A stretch of DNA of 64,000 nucleotides from DATHWB01 sp040905965 (GTDB lineage Bacteria; Actinomycetota; Acidimicrobiia; Spongiisociales; ZC4RG35): the NCBI GenBank assembly GCA_040905965.1, contig JBBDQP010000110.1:1-64000 (forward strand), written 5' to 3'. Made by a program: the position numbers and the translations under genes. Below are positions 33,519-41,560 of the stretch, piece after piece. Positions within the stretch are counted from its first letter, which is position 1. Every line of letters starts with the position of its first letter. The notes below the pieces were generated by a model that worked only from the letters and a program-made list of their open reading frames with translations, searched no databases and had not been told where the DNA came from.

Positions 33519-33755
33519 TCAGAGGTTGACCACTGGGCAGGTCAAGGTACGGGTGATGCCGTCGATCGCCTGGACTTTCGCGACCACCAGCTTGCCGAGT
33601 TGATCGACATCTTCGGCTGAAGCGCGGACGATCACGTCGTACGGACCGGTGACGTCGTCCGCAGTCTCCACTCCCGGGATGGTGCGGACTTCTTCGGCGA
33701 CCAGGGCGGCTTTACCGACCTCGGTCTGAATCAGGACGTATGCCTGAACAACCAC
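33519..33755 (-). CDS. Stand-alone Lrp/AsnC ligand-binding (RAM) domain protein
   Basis: At 78 residues this is an Lrp/AsnC effector-binding domain without a helix-turn-helix. The alpha/beta ferredoxin-like pattern is clear: AYVLIQTEVGKA, IPGVETADDVTGPYDVIV and VQAIDGITRTLTCPVV. Such stand-alone RAM proteins form oligomers that bind amino acids and may regulate by interaction with full-length Lrp proteins. It begins with GTG behind GAGAGGAG. It is convergent with ddl. Confidence 0.9.
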   Translation of the reverse strand: MVVQAYVLIQTEVGKAALVAEEVRTIPGVETADDVTGPYDVIVRASAEDVDQLGKLVVAKVQAIDGITRTLTCPVVNL

Positions 33756-33840
33756 TGTGGGTGCTCCTCTCGGGGGACGTTGGAGGCGACTCTACCGATA
33801 GGGCTCGATCCGCGTCGGGACGACTCGGGTCCAGCCGGGA

Positions 33841-34056
33841 TCAATAACCGTCCTGGCCGACGCGAATGTTGTTGGCGTACCCGCGGTCTTCTTCGGTGGT
33901 CAGATCGAAGATGATCCGCTGACCCTGGCGCAGAAGCCGGAAGATCGACCCCTTGAGGGAGCCAGGTCGCAGGTAGATCTCGTCGCCGCCTTCGTCGGAG
34001 ACCACGACGCCGTATCCGGTCGTGGGGTCGTAGGTCTTGACGACGCCCTGGGGCAC
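33841..34056 (-). CDS. Cold-shock-domain-like small protein coupled to rpmB
   Basis: This protein (71 residues) from a GTG at 34056 reads VVKTYDPTTGYGVVVSDEG and continues with EIYLRPGSLKG and GQRIIFDL, which follows the five-strand pattern of cold shock (OB-fold) proteins, including the GYGVV nucleic-acid-binding strand. The C-terminus (YANNIRVGQDGY) also fits, as cold shock proteins end in AxNV/R. The GTG lies 2 nt beyond the rpmB stop, so it is translated from the same mRNA as ribosomal protein bL28. It may act as an RNA chaperone or translation factor; it is divergent from classic CspA and the call is tentative. Confidence 0.72.
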   Translation of the reverse strand: MPQGVVKTYDPTTGYGVVVSDEGGDEIYLRPGSLKGSIFRLLRQGQRIIFDLTTEEDRGYANNIRVGQDGY

Positions 34057-34058
34057 CG

Positions 34059-34247
34059 TCAGGCCTTCTCGATCTTTCCGGCGCGGATGCACGAGGTGCA
34101 CACACGGGCGCGGCGGGTGTTGTTGCCGTGCTTGACCCGCACCTTCTGGATGTTGGGCAGCCACCGGCGGTTGGCTCGTTTGTGCGAGAAGCTGACACTC
34201 TTTCCGAATGACGGCTGCTTGCCGCACACTTCACAGCGATAAGACAT
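34059..34247 (-). CDS. rpmB: 50S ribosomal protein bL28
   Basis: This 62-residue protein begins MSYRCEVCGKQPSFGKSVSF and is the bL28 of the large ribosomal subunit. It keeps a cysteine set (CEVC near the N-terminus and CTSC near the C-terminus), so it is the zinc-binding form rather than the zinc-free paralog induced by zinc limitation in some Actinobacteria. A GGAG sequence lies 7 nt upstream of the ATG. It is divergent from the fakA-recG operon, as in many bacteria. Confidence 0.96.
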   Translation of the reverse strand: MSYRCEVCGKQPSFGKSVSFSHKRANRRWLPNIQKVRVKHGNNTRRARVCTSCIRAGKIEKA

Positions 34248-34395
34248 GGGGAAACTCCTGGGACGGCCGGGAAGGGTACCAGCGTCGCTGGCGACTCTCC
34301 CAACTGGGGACAGTGATCGCGACGCCTTCGATTCCACCCAGACCGCATCGATCTCCGATTGTTTGGCCCGAGAGCCAGCCGGAGGGGGTCGTTCG

Positions 34396-34481
34396 TATAC
34401 TCGCCGTTCATGCCGAACCGTGCCACGACCGAGTCCGGGACTGTTGTGACGGTGCCGTACCGATGGCGGTGCCGTACGTGA
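34396..34481 (+). promoter_or_regulatory. TATACT promoter element and 23-codon leader ORF before fakA
   Basis: TATACT (34396-34401) lies 8 nt before an ATG at 34410. That ATG opens a 23-codon ORF starting MPNRATTESG and ending at TGA 34479-34481, which overlaps the in-frame GTG of fakA at 34478 as GTGA. The same geometry occurs at 1129-1152. Coupling of the leader ORF to fakA translation is inference. Confidence 0.4.
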
Positions 34482-36112
34482 CCGTGACGACCATGACTTC
34501 GGACGACCTGAAGCGGGTATTCACACGGTACCAGGATCTCCTGGCGGTCCACTGCGACACGATCAATGCGCTCAACGTGTATCCCGTTCCCGACGGCGAC
34601 ACCGGTTCGAACCTGCTGGCCACGGTGCGCCATGTCAACGCCCAACTCGAAGGTGCCAGGACGATGTCAGACGTCGGCCGGGCGATCGCCGACGGCTCGC
34701 TGCGCGGTGCCACCGGTAACAGCGGACTGATCCTGAGTCTCATCCTCCGCGGCTTGGCGTCGTCGCTCGGCTCCGGAACCACGGTCGGCACCCGCGAGTT
34801 GGCGGCCGGCCTCCACGAGGGGGCACGGGGCGCCTACGCCCAGGTGAATTCTCCGCTGGAGGGAACGATCCTCACCGTCGCCCGGGAAGCGGCCGAGGAG
34901 GCAGTGCAGTCGTCGCAGAACGGGACCGGGCTGGCCGAATTTCTCACCTCTGTCTATCGCAGGTCGGTCGATGCCCTCGACCGCACTCCGGATCTTCTCC
35001 CGGTCCTCCGCCAAGCCGGCGTCGTGGACGCCGGCGGCGCTGGCGTCGTTCTCCTGCTTGCCGCGTTCGTCGTCGAACAGACAGGCCTCGACGTGTCGCT
35101 GCCCGACCGCGTCGTGGCGATGTCGGCGAACCTGGACGCGATCGACTCACCCGGCGTGGGCTCGGTTGCCGACCTCCGCTACGAGGTGATGTTCTTCCTC
35201 GATGCACCGGAAGAGTCGATCCCGGCATTCCGGGAGAGTTGGGCGGCGCTCGGCGACTCGATCGTGATCGTCGGTGGTGACGGCGAGTGGAACTGCCACA
35301 TCCACACCGACCACATAGGAGCGTCGATCGAAGCGGGTATCGCGGCGGGAACCCCCAGGGCGATCAAGGTGACCGATCTTCTCGAACAAGCCGCCGCTCA
35401 CGCAGAGCCGCCGCAGGCAGGGTTCGAAGTGCGGGTGGAGGCAGCAGTGGCGCCGGTCGGTGTCGTGGCCGTCGTCGCCGGGAATGGCCTGGTCGATCTG
35501 TTCGAGAGCTTGCTCGTGCAAGGCGTCGTGATCGGAGGTCAGTCGATGAATCCGAGCGCGGACGATCTGCTCTCGGCGATCGAGTCGATCCCGGCCAGCC
35601 ACGTGATCGTCCTGCCCAACAACAAGAACGTGGTCCCGGTGGCCGAGCAACTCGACGCTCTGACGACGAAGAACGTCCTCGTCGTGCCGACCCGTTCCAT
35701 CCCCCAGGGCGTGGCCGCGATGTTCGGGTATTCGACGGGGGAGGAGTCGCTCGAAGACGCCGCCCAGACCATGTCGGCGGCCGCCTCCTCGATCATCAGC
35801 GCCGAGATCGCCCAGGCTGTGCGCAACGCCAAAGTCGAGGGTCTCGGAGAGATCGTGCAGGGAGACTGGATGGGGATCCTCGACGGCACCCCCATCGTGG
35901 CCGATTCCGACCAGTGGACCGCGGTCACGAGGCTGGTGCGACGCATCATGACGGCACCGATCGAACTGGTGACCGTGTACGCCGGAGCAGACGCCGACTC
36001 GGGTGTCACCGACGCCTTGTCATCGTGGATCGGTGCCGAGTACCCGGCTACCGAGATCGCCGTTCTCGAAGGTGGACAACCGATCTACCCGTATCTCCTC
36101 TCGTTCGAGTGA
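34478..36112 (+). CDS. fakA: DAK2-domain fatty acid kinase-like protein (FakA/YloV family)
   Basis: The protein has about 544 residues from GTG 34478 (539 from the ATG at 34493). The N-terminal DhaL/DAK2 kinase domain has the metal-binding motif NVYPVPDGDTGSN with its aspartates in DGDTG, and the C-terminal part carries the FakA middle and DegV-like domains (SYNP-type segment VLPNNKNVVPVAEQ). FakA phosphorylates fatty acids presented by a FakB protein, making acyl-phosphate for PlsX/PlsY phospholipid synthesis; both are encoded in this window, but no fakB is. Location between rpmB and recG is the classic one for yloV. Confidence 0.88.
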   Translation: MTVTTMTSDDLKRVFTRYQDLLAVHCDTINALNVYPVPDGDTGSNLLATVRHVNAQLEGARTMSDVGRAIADGSLRGATGNSGLILSLILRGLASSLGSGTTVGTRELAAGLHEGARGAYAQVNSPLEGTILTVAREAAEEAVQSSQNGTGLAEFLTSVYRRSVDALDRTPDLLPVLRQAGVVDAGGAGVVLLLAAFVVEQTGLDVSLPDRVVAMSANLDAIDSPGVGSVADLRYEVMFFLDAPEESIPAFRESWAALGDSIVIVGGDGEWNCHIHTDHIGASIEAGIAAGTPRAIKVTDLLEQAAAHAEPPQAGFEVRVEAAVAPVGVVAVVAGNGLVDLFESLLVQGVVIGGQSMNPSADDLLSAIESIPASHVIVLPNNKNVVPVAEQLDALTTKNVLVVPTRSIPQGVAAMFGYSTGEESLEDAAQTMSAAASSIISAEIAQAVRNAKVEGLGEIVQGDWMGILDGTPIVADSDQWTAVTRLVRRIMTAPIELVTVYAGADADSGVTDALSSWIGAEYPATEIAVLEGGQPIYPYLLSFE

Positions 36113-36121
36113 TGCGCTGAG

Positions 36122-38290
36122 ATGGCGACTCTCGCCAAGCTCGCGACCGTCGACGTATCGGAGGTGCAGGGCCTCAAAGGGGCGCGCGGCAAGAAGCTCG
36201 CCGAGGCCGGCATCCATTCGGTGGCAGATCTCCTGTTCCACGCGCCTCGTCGCTACATCGACAGGAGTCGGATCGAGCCGATCGCCCTCTTGCCCCTGGG
36301 GGAGGAGATCACGGTGATCGGCACCGTGCGTTCGGTCTCGGCCCGACGAGTCAAACGGAATATGGCGATTGTCGAAGCGAAAGTGACCGACGGGACTGAC
36401 ATCCTCGACGTTGTGTGGTTCAACCAGGCGTTTCGCGCCACCCAGCTGTCGATCGGGGTCGAAGTCGCCCTGTCAGGGGTGGTGGAGAGCTTTCGCGGAC
36501 GGCGGCAGATGAAGGCCCCCGATGTCGACGTGCTCTCCGGGTCATCGGAGTCGCTCACCACCGGCAGGGTGGTGCCCGTCCATCCCAACGTGAAGAGCGT
36601 CGGCATCGGATGGATCAGGCGGGGGATCCACAACGCACTCCAGCGGTCGCGCCCGATTCCCGACCCGGTTCCACCGGCGATCCTGGAGCGGCACGGCCTC
36701 GTCGATCGCGACACCGCGCTGGGAGACCTGCACTTCCCCGAGTCCGTCGACCGGGCCGGACCTGCCCGCCGGCGACTTGTCTTCGACGAGTTGTTCCGGC
36801 TCTCTCTCGCCCTCGCCAGTCGTAAGGCGGAGCGGGAGCGGAACGCCGACGGCATCCGCCACGTCCCGACCGGCGCACTCGTCGGTGCGTTCCGAAGTGG
36901 GTTGCCGTTCGATCTGACTGCCGATCAGGAGCACGTGATCTCCGAGATCACCGGCGATCTCGTCGATGCCCTTCCCATGAACCGGCTGCTGCAGGGCGAA
37001 GTCGGATCCGGGAAGACCGTCGTGGCGGTGATCGCGTTGCTCACCGCACTCGAAGGTGGTCATCAAGGTGCCGTGATGGCCCCGACCGAGGTTCTGGCCA
37101 CGCAGCACTTTCTCGGGATCCGCGACCTATTGGCCGCCGCCGGGTTGGCACCCGAACCCGAAGGCGAGGGGGCCGCGCTCGGGATGGGGTCGCTGTTCGG
37201 GTCTCCGAGCGGCCCGGTCGTGCGGATGGCCCTCCTGACCGGTAGTCAGCAGCTCGCTAACTGGCGGTCGGATATCAATCGGAGGGATCTGTTGGACGCC
37301 ATCGCCGCCGGAAACGTCGACATCGTGGTCGGCACGCACGCACTGATCCAGGAAGGGGTCACCTTTCGGCGTCTCGGGGTGGCGGTCGTCGACGAGCAGC
37401 ATCGATTCGGGGCCATGCAGCGACAGGATCTGAAGGCGAAGGGCGCCGGCCCGGAACCGGATCTTCTCATCATGACCGCGACACCGATCCCGCGCACCCT
37501 GTCGATGACGCTCTACGGCGACCTGGCGGTCTCGACGATCGAGGAACTTCCCCCCGGACGGAGCCCGGTCCGCACGGTGTGGCTCACACGCGAGCAGGAG
37601 GACGGCGCGTGGCAGATCGTGCGCTCCGAAGTGGCCAAAGGGCACCAGGCGTTCGTCGTGTGTCCTCTCGTCGAGAACTCGGACAAGATCGAGGCGGCCA
37701 GCGCCACCGGGGAGTTCGAGCGGCTCAGCGAGGTGTTCGCAGGGCTGCGGGTCGGACTCCTCCACGGCCAACTCCCGTCGAAGGAAAAGGAGGCGGTGAT
37801 GGCCTCGTTCCGCGCTGGTCAGTTCGACATTCTGGTTGCCACGACGGTCATCGAAGTCGGGATCGACGTGGCAAACGCGACCGTCATTGTGATCGAGGAT
37901 GCCGACCGCTTCGGACTCTCCCAGCTCCACCAGCTTCGGGGACGAGTCGGGCGTGGCTCCGACCCTGGTGTCTGCGTGCTCGTCGCCGACCCGAGCACAG
38001 ACGATGGCGAGCAGCGGATCGGGGCGATGGTGGACAGCAACGACGGGTTCCGGCTTGCCGAGATCGACTTGGCGATCCGAGGGCAGGGCACGGTATTCGG
38101 AGAACGCCAGTCGGGATTGGGCGACTTGCGACTCGCAGACATCGTTCGCGACTTCGACCTGCTGGTTCGCGCCAGGGAGGAAGCATTCGCAATCGTCGCC
38201 GAAGATCCGATCCTTTCCAACGCGCCGGAACTTCGCGAGGAACTGCAGGCGCTTCTCGGTGACGAGGTGGCGTGGCTGTTCGTGTCCTGA
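36122..38290 (+). CDS. recG: ATP-dependent DNA helicase RecG
   Basis: RecG (722 residues) is a double-stranded DNA translocase that remodels stalled forks and branch-migrates Holliday junctions. An N-terminal wedge (OB) domain is followed by superfamily 2 motifs: GEVGSGKT near 295-302, DEQHRFG near 424-430, TATPIPRTL, and the helicase C-terminal part ATTVIEVGIDVANA and QLRGRVGRG. The C-terminal segment is present. It follows fakA by 9 nt and precedes rsmD. The length is normal. Confidence 0.96.
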   Translation: MATLAKLATVDVSEVQGLKGARGKKLAEAGIHSVADLLFHAPRRYIDRSRIEPIALLPLGEEITVIGTVRSVSARRVKRNMAIVEAKVTDGTDILDVVWFNQAFRATQLSIGVEVALSGVVESFRGRRQMKAPDVDVLSGSSESLTTGRVVPVHPNVKSVGIGWIRRGIHNALQRSRPIPDPVPPAILERHGLVDRDTALGDLHFPESVDRAGPARRRLVFDELFRLSLALASRKAERERNADGIRHVPTGALVGAFRSGLPFDLTADQEHVISEITGDLVDALPMNRLLQGEVGSGKTVVAVIALLTALEGGHQGAVMAPTEVLATQHFLGIRDLLAAAGLAPEPEGEGAALGMGSLFGSPSGPVVRMALLTGSQQLANWRSDINRRDLLDAIAAGNVDIVVGTHALIQEGVTFRRLGVAVVDEQHRFGAMQRQDLKAKGAGPEPDLLIMTATPIPRTLSMTLYGDLAVSTIEELPPGRSPVRTVWLTREQEDGAWQIVRSEVAKGHQAFVVCPLVENSDKIEAASATGEFERLSEVFAGLRVGLLHGQLPSKEKEAVMASFRAGQFDILVATTVIEVGIDVANATVIVIEDADRFGLSQLHQLRGRVGRGSDPGVCVLVADPSTDDGEQRIGAMVDSNDGFRLAEIDLAIRGQGTVFGERQSGLGDLRLADIVRDFDLLVRAREEAFAIVAEDPILSNAPELREELQALLGDEVAWLFVS

Positions 38291-38308
38291 GACCGGCTCC
38301 AAACGGGG

Positions 38309-38314
38309 TAGCGT
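38309..38314 (+). promoter_or_regulatory. Leaderless-type -10 element of rsmD
   Basis: TAGCGT followed by 7 nt and the GTG at 38322, so rsmD-coaD-sepIVA can be transcribed independently of recG. Confidence 0.5.
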
Positions 38315-38321
38315 CAATCGA

Positions 38322-38858
38322 GTGAGGGTCATCGCTGGGACGCACCGCGGCCGGAAAATCCAGGCACCGGAGACGTCCGACACGCGTCCGGTCATGGACT
38401 ACGTCAAGGAGTCGCTGTTCTCTTCGATCTTCGAGGAGGTGCCCGGGGCCGCGGTTCTCGACCTGTACGCCGGAGCCGGCAGCTTCGGCATCGAAGCCAT
38501 CAGCCGGGGAGCCGACTCGGCGGTCTTCGTCGAATCGGGCCGCAGGGCACTCGAAGCGCTTCGGGCGAATCTCGCAGCGCTGGGCATCGACGCCACGATC
38601 GTCGCCGGACCGGCAGAACGGTTCGTGCGCGAGACGACGTCGCGATTCGATCTGGTGTTCTGTGATCCGCCGTGGCCGGTTTCGTCGTCGGACGTCGCCG
38701 AAGTCCTTGCGACCCTGGTCCACGCCCTCGAAGACGACACCACCGTCGTCATCACCCGCAAGACCGGCGATGAGGTCCCGCAAGTTGCCGGTCTGCGGAT
38801 TGACGACGTTCGGGCGCACGGGGACACCACAATCATCAGGTACGTGATGGACCGATGA
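38322..38858 (+). CDS. rsmD: 16S rRNA (guanine(966)-N(2))-methyltransferase RsmD
   Basis: RsmD (178 residues) methylates G966 of 16S rRNA using S-adenosylmethionine. Motif I is LDLYAGAGSFGIEA (about 46-59) and the catalytic motif is FCDPPW (about 112-117). The start at GTG 38322 gives the canonical MRVIAGTHRGRKI N-terminus and lies 7 nt after TAGCGT. Its stop overlaps coaD as ATGA, the usual rsmD-coaD pairing. Confidence 0.95.
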   Translation: MRVIAGTHRGRKIQAPETSDTRPVMDYVKESLFSSIFEEVPGAAVLDLYAGAGSFGIEAISRGADSAVFVESGRRALEALRANLAALGIDATIVAGPAERFVRETTSRFDLVFCDPPWPVSSSDVAEVLATLVHALEDDTTVVITRKTGDEVPQVAGLRIDDVRAHGDTTIIRYVMDR

Positions 38859-39328
38859 CCACCGCCCTCTGCCCCGGAAGCTACGACCCGCCGACCAACG
38901 GCCACGTCGATGTGATCGCTCGCACCGCTGCGATGTTCGAGCGGGTCGTCGTGTCGGTGGTCGAGAACCCGTCCAAGAACCCCATGTTCACTTCGACGGA
39001 ACGGATTGAACTTCTCCGTGCGTCGCTCCCTGACACTCCGAACGTCGAATACGACGTGTTCACCGGGCTGCTCGTCGATCACGTCGTCGACCGAGGAATC
39101 GACGTCGTCGTCAAGGGTCTGAGAACGTCATCGGACTTCGACTACGAGCTCCAGATGGCACAGATGAACGCCACCATCCGTGGTGTCGAGACCGTGTTCA
39201 TTCCCACCAGTCCCGCGTGGAGTTTCGTCTCCTCGACATTGGTCCGTGAGGTTGCCCGGCTGGGCGGTAGCGTGGATGAACTGGTACCCGCCCCGGTGGC
39301 AGCCGCATTGAAGGAGAAGCTGTCGTGA
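38855..39328 (+). CDS. coaD: Pantetheine-phosphate adenylyltransferase
   Basis: This 157-residue nucleotidyltransferase adenylates 4'-phosphopantetheine in coenzyme A synthesis. The (T/H)xGH motif is in GSYDPPTNGH (7-16), the second motif VVKGLRTSSDFDYELQMAQMN is complete (residues about 87-107), and the ISST-like loop reads FVSSTLVRE. It overlaps rsmD (ATGA) and the downstream coiled-coil gene (GTGA). Confidence 0.96.
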   Translation: MTTALCPGSYDPPTNGHVDVIARTAAMFERVVVSVVENPSKNPMFTSTERIELLRASLPDTPNVEYDVFTGLLVDHVVDRGIDVVVKGLRTSSDFDYELQMAQMNATIRGVETVFIPTSPAWSFVSSTLVREVARLGGSVDELVPAPVAAALKEKLS

Positions 39329-39834
39329 CAGATTCCGAGCACACGGGCCCGACTTTCACGGTCGGCGAACTGCAGGAAATGATCGACGCGATGATCGTCC
39401 AGCTGGAGGAAGCGAAGTCGATGCCTCTGTCGGCGAACGTGCTGGTGGACAAGGACGGGTTCCTCTCGATGCTCCATCGGATGCGCGTCGCGATGCCGGA
39501 CGAGTTGCGCGCCGCCCGATGGATGGTGCGGGAGCGTGAAGCGTTTGTGGCGCGTACGAACGAGCGTGCCGAGGAGATCATCGACCGGGCGAAGTCGGAG
39601 AGTCGTCGCCTTGTCTCCGAGTCCTACATCCTGGCCGAAGCCGTCGAGGAGGCGAACATCTTGGTGCGCAGGGCCGAAGGCGAGGCCCGGCGGTTGCGAC
39701 TCGAAGCCGAAGACGAGATCGAGGCGAGTCTCGAGAAGATCGAGTCACTTCTCGCGTCGGTGCTCACCAGGGTCCACTCGACACGTGCCGAGTTGCACGA
39801 AGCCCGCCCGGCACCACCCGAACCTCCGCTCTGA
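39325..39834 (+). CDS. sepIVA: SepIVA/DivIVA-like coiled-coil septation protein
   Basis: This 169-residue protein is mostly helical, with an extended coiled coil from about residue 60 to 155 rich in Glu, Arg and Ala (ERAEEIIDRAKSESRRL). The position directly before the DUF177, rpmF and rnc genes matches the mycobacterial SepIVA locus (Rv2927c, next to Rv2926c and rnc). SepIVA is a DivIVA-domain septal factor that coordinates division and polar growth in the cytoplasm. I infer the name from synteny plus coiled-coil composition; sequence similarity itself was not tested. It starts with a GTGA overlap. Confidence 0.72.
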   Translation: MTDSEHTGPTFTVGELQEMIDAMIVQLEEAKSMPLSANVLVDKDGFLSMLHRMRVAMPDELRAARWMVREREAFVARTNERAEEIIDRAKSESRRLVSESYILAEAVEEANILVRRAEGEARRLRLEAEDEIEASLEKIESLLASVLTRVHSTRAELHEARPAPPEPPL

Positions 39835-39879
39835 CGGGGCGGACCTGCGGGACATCGCCTCGTTCGCCCATCGAGGCGA

Positions 39880-39885
39880 TACCCT
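39880..39885 (+). promoter_or_regulatory. Leaderless-type -10 element of the DUF177 gene
   Basis: TACCCT followed by 7 nt and the GTG at 39893, which fixes that start within a long open frame. Confidence 0.5.
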
Positions 39886-39892
39886 TCGAGGC

Positions 39893-40387
39893 GTGTCGTA
39901 TCTCGTCCAGATCTCCGATCTCCTGAACGATCCCGGCTCGGCGCGGGACGAGTCCGGGTCGATCGCGGTTTCCGTGGCGTTGGCCAACGCGGTGGTCGAC
40001 GGGGACGCGAGCATGCACGCCAAGCTCAGGTCCCTGAGTGACGGGATCATCGCCCGGGGAACGGTGACGGTCACCGCCGAACTCACGTGCAAGAGATGTC
40101 TCACCAACTGGGAGGACGATCTCGCCATCGCCTTCGAACAGGTCTATCGGCGGCATCCTGACGACGCAGACGACGAGCTTCCGCTGGTCGACGGGCACTC
40201 GATCGACCTCGAACCGGCAGTCCGCGACGAGGTGTCGCTCTCGCTTCCGCTCGCCCCTGTCTGCCGAGACGGTTGCCTGGGACTTTGCGCCGTGTGCGGA
40301 ACCGACTTGAATGAGGCACCTTGCGACGGGCATGGCGATGGGTCTGATTCCCCGTTCGCCGCACTCAAGCAACTGTTCGATTCCTGA
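39893..40387 (+). CDS. YceD/DUF177 family protein
   Basis: The protein (164 residues) belongs to the YceD/DUF177 family, which in most bacteria is encoded immediately before rpmF and is thought to act in 23S rRNA or ribosome metabolism. Conserved features are the CKRC pair near residue 65, the acidic segment after it and the C-terminal CRDGCLGLCAVCGTDLN with further cysteines, consistent with zinc binding. The open frame reaches far upstream over the sepIVA end, but the GTG at 39893 with TACCCT 7 nt before it gives the canonical N-terminus. Confidence 0.9.
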   Translation: MSYLVQISDLLNDPGSARDESGSIAVSVALANAVVDGDASMHAKLRSLSDGIIARGTVTVTAELTCKRCLTNWEDDLAIAFEQVYRRHPDDADDELPLVDGHSIDLEPAVRDEVSLSLPLAPVCRDGCLGLCAVCGTDLNEAPCDGHGDGSDSPFAALKQLFDS

Positions 40388-40407
40388 TCCATCCGGAGGA
40401 ACGCACC

Positions 40408-40584
40408 ATGGCGGTGCCCAAGAAGAAGATGTCGCGCATGCGTACCCGGCAGCGCAAGGCCCAGTGGAAGGTCGACAAACCGACCTTGTCCACCTGTCCG
40501 CAGTGCAAGAGCCCTCGGCTCCCACACCGGGCGTGTGGCACCTGCGGCATGTACAACGGCCGGGAAGTCGTCGCGACCGACTGA
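40408..40584 (+). CDS. rpmF: 50S ribosomal protein bL32
   Basis: This 58-residue protein begins MAVPKKKMSRMRTRQRKAQW, the hallmark bL32 N-terminus, and has a zinc ribbon of CPQC (about 30-33) and CGTC (about 43-46). A GGAGGA ribosome binding site precedes the ATG. It lies 20 nt after the DUF177 gene and 3 nt before plsX, the standard rpmF-plsX arrangement linking ribosome and lipid synthesis. Confidence 0.97.
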   Translation: MAVPKKKMSRMRTRQRKAQWKVDKPTLSTCPQCKSPRLPHRACGTCGMYNGREVVATD

Positions 40585-40587
40585 GCT

Positions 40588-41559
40588 GTGACTCGAATCG
40601 CACTCGATGCCATGGGCGGAGATCGTGCCCCCACCGAAACGGTGGCCGGGGCGGTCGCCGCCTCGGCACAGGGTGTCGATGTCGTCCTCGTCGGTGACGC
40701 AGTCGTCCTTGCCGACCAACTCGCCGCGCTCGGGGCGACTCTTCCCGTCGTTCACGCCGCAGACGTGGTCGGGATGGCGGACGATCCTGCGCGAGCGGTC
40801 CGCGAGAAACCGGAGAGCTCGGTTGCGGTCTGTGCTCGCCTAGTGCGGGAAGGCGAGGTCGACGGGTTCGTGAGTGCCGGTTCGACGGGGGCGGCGATGG
40901 CCTCGGCGGCGATTCTCATCGGCCGAGTCGCCGGCGTTCTGCGACCCACCATCGCCACGGTGCTCCCCACGAGAGGGACCTCGACGATCATGGTTGACTC
41001 GGGAGCCAACCCCGAAGTGAAGCCTGAACACCTCGTCCAGTTCGGCGAAATGGGCGCGGCCCTGGCGGAGATCGGGCTTGGCATCGAACACCCCCGGGTG
41101 GCGCTCCTCAACATCGGTGAGGAGCGCGGCAAGGGCAGGCCACTCGAGAAGGCTGCATACGAACTCTTGGCCAAGGCCAACGTGATCTTCGTGGGGAACG
41201 TCGAGGGGCACGACGTCGCCGGTGACAAAGCCGATGTGATCGTCACCGACGGCTTCACCGGAAACGTGTTTCTCAAGACCATCGAAGGCGCAGGTGGACT
41301 CGTGATGTCGCTGCTCGACGAAGCGCTCGAGGCCGCCTCGCAGACAACCAGAGAGGAAGTGATGGGACTCATCAAGCCGATCGTCCGCCGCATGGACTAC
41401 GAGGAGACGGGCGGAGCCTTTCTCCTCGGAGTCGATGGTGTGGTCGTCATCGCCCACGGATCATCGGGCCGCCGCGCGATCGCGAATGCGCTCGTGCTGG
41501 CGTACGAGGGTGCGGACGGGGGACTCGTCTCCCGCATCGCATCCAAGGTCTCCCCTTGA
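40588..41559 (+). CDS. plsX: Phosphate acyltransferase PlsX
   Basis: PlsX (323 residues) makes acyl-phosphate from acyl-ACP and orthophosphate, the substrate of PlsY. The N-terminal IALDAMGGDRAP (3-14) and the segments GFVSAGSTGA and NIGEERGKG are diagnostic. It begins with GTG 3 nt after rpmF, and rnc begins 1 nt after its stop. Peripheral membrane protein. With plsY at 18208 and plsB at 17152, both routes to lysophosphatidate are present in the window. Confidence 0.96.
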   Translation: MTRIALDAMGGDRAPTETVAGAVAASAQGVDVVLVGDAVVLADQLAALGATLPVVHAADVVGMADDPARAVREKPESSVAVCARLVREGEVDGFVSAGSTGAAMASAAILIGRVAGVLRPTIATVLPTRGTSTIMVDSGANPEVKPEHLVQFGEMGAALAEIGLGIEHPRVALLNIGEERGKGRPLEKAAYELLAKANVIFVGNVEGHDVAGDKADVIVTDGFTGNVFLKTIEGAGGLVMSLLDEALEAASQTTREEVMGLIKPIVRRMDYEETGGAFLLGVDGVVVIAHGSSGRRAIANALVLAYEGADGGLVSRIASKVSP

Positions 41560-41560
41560 C

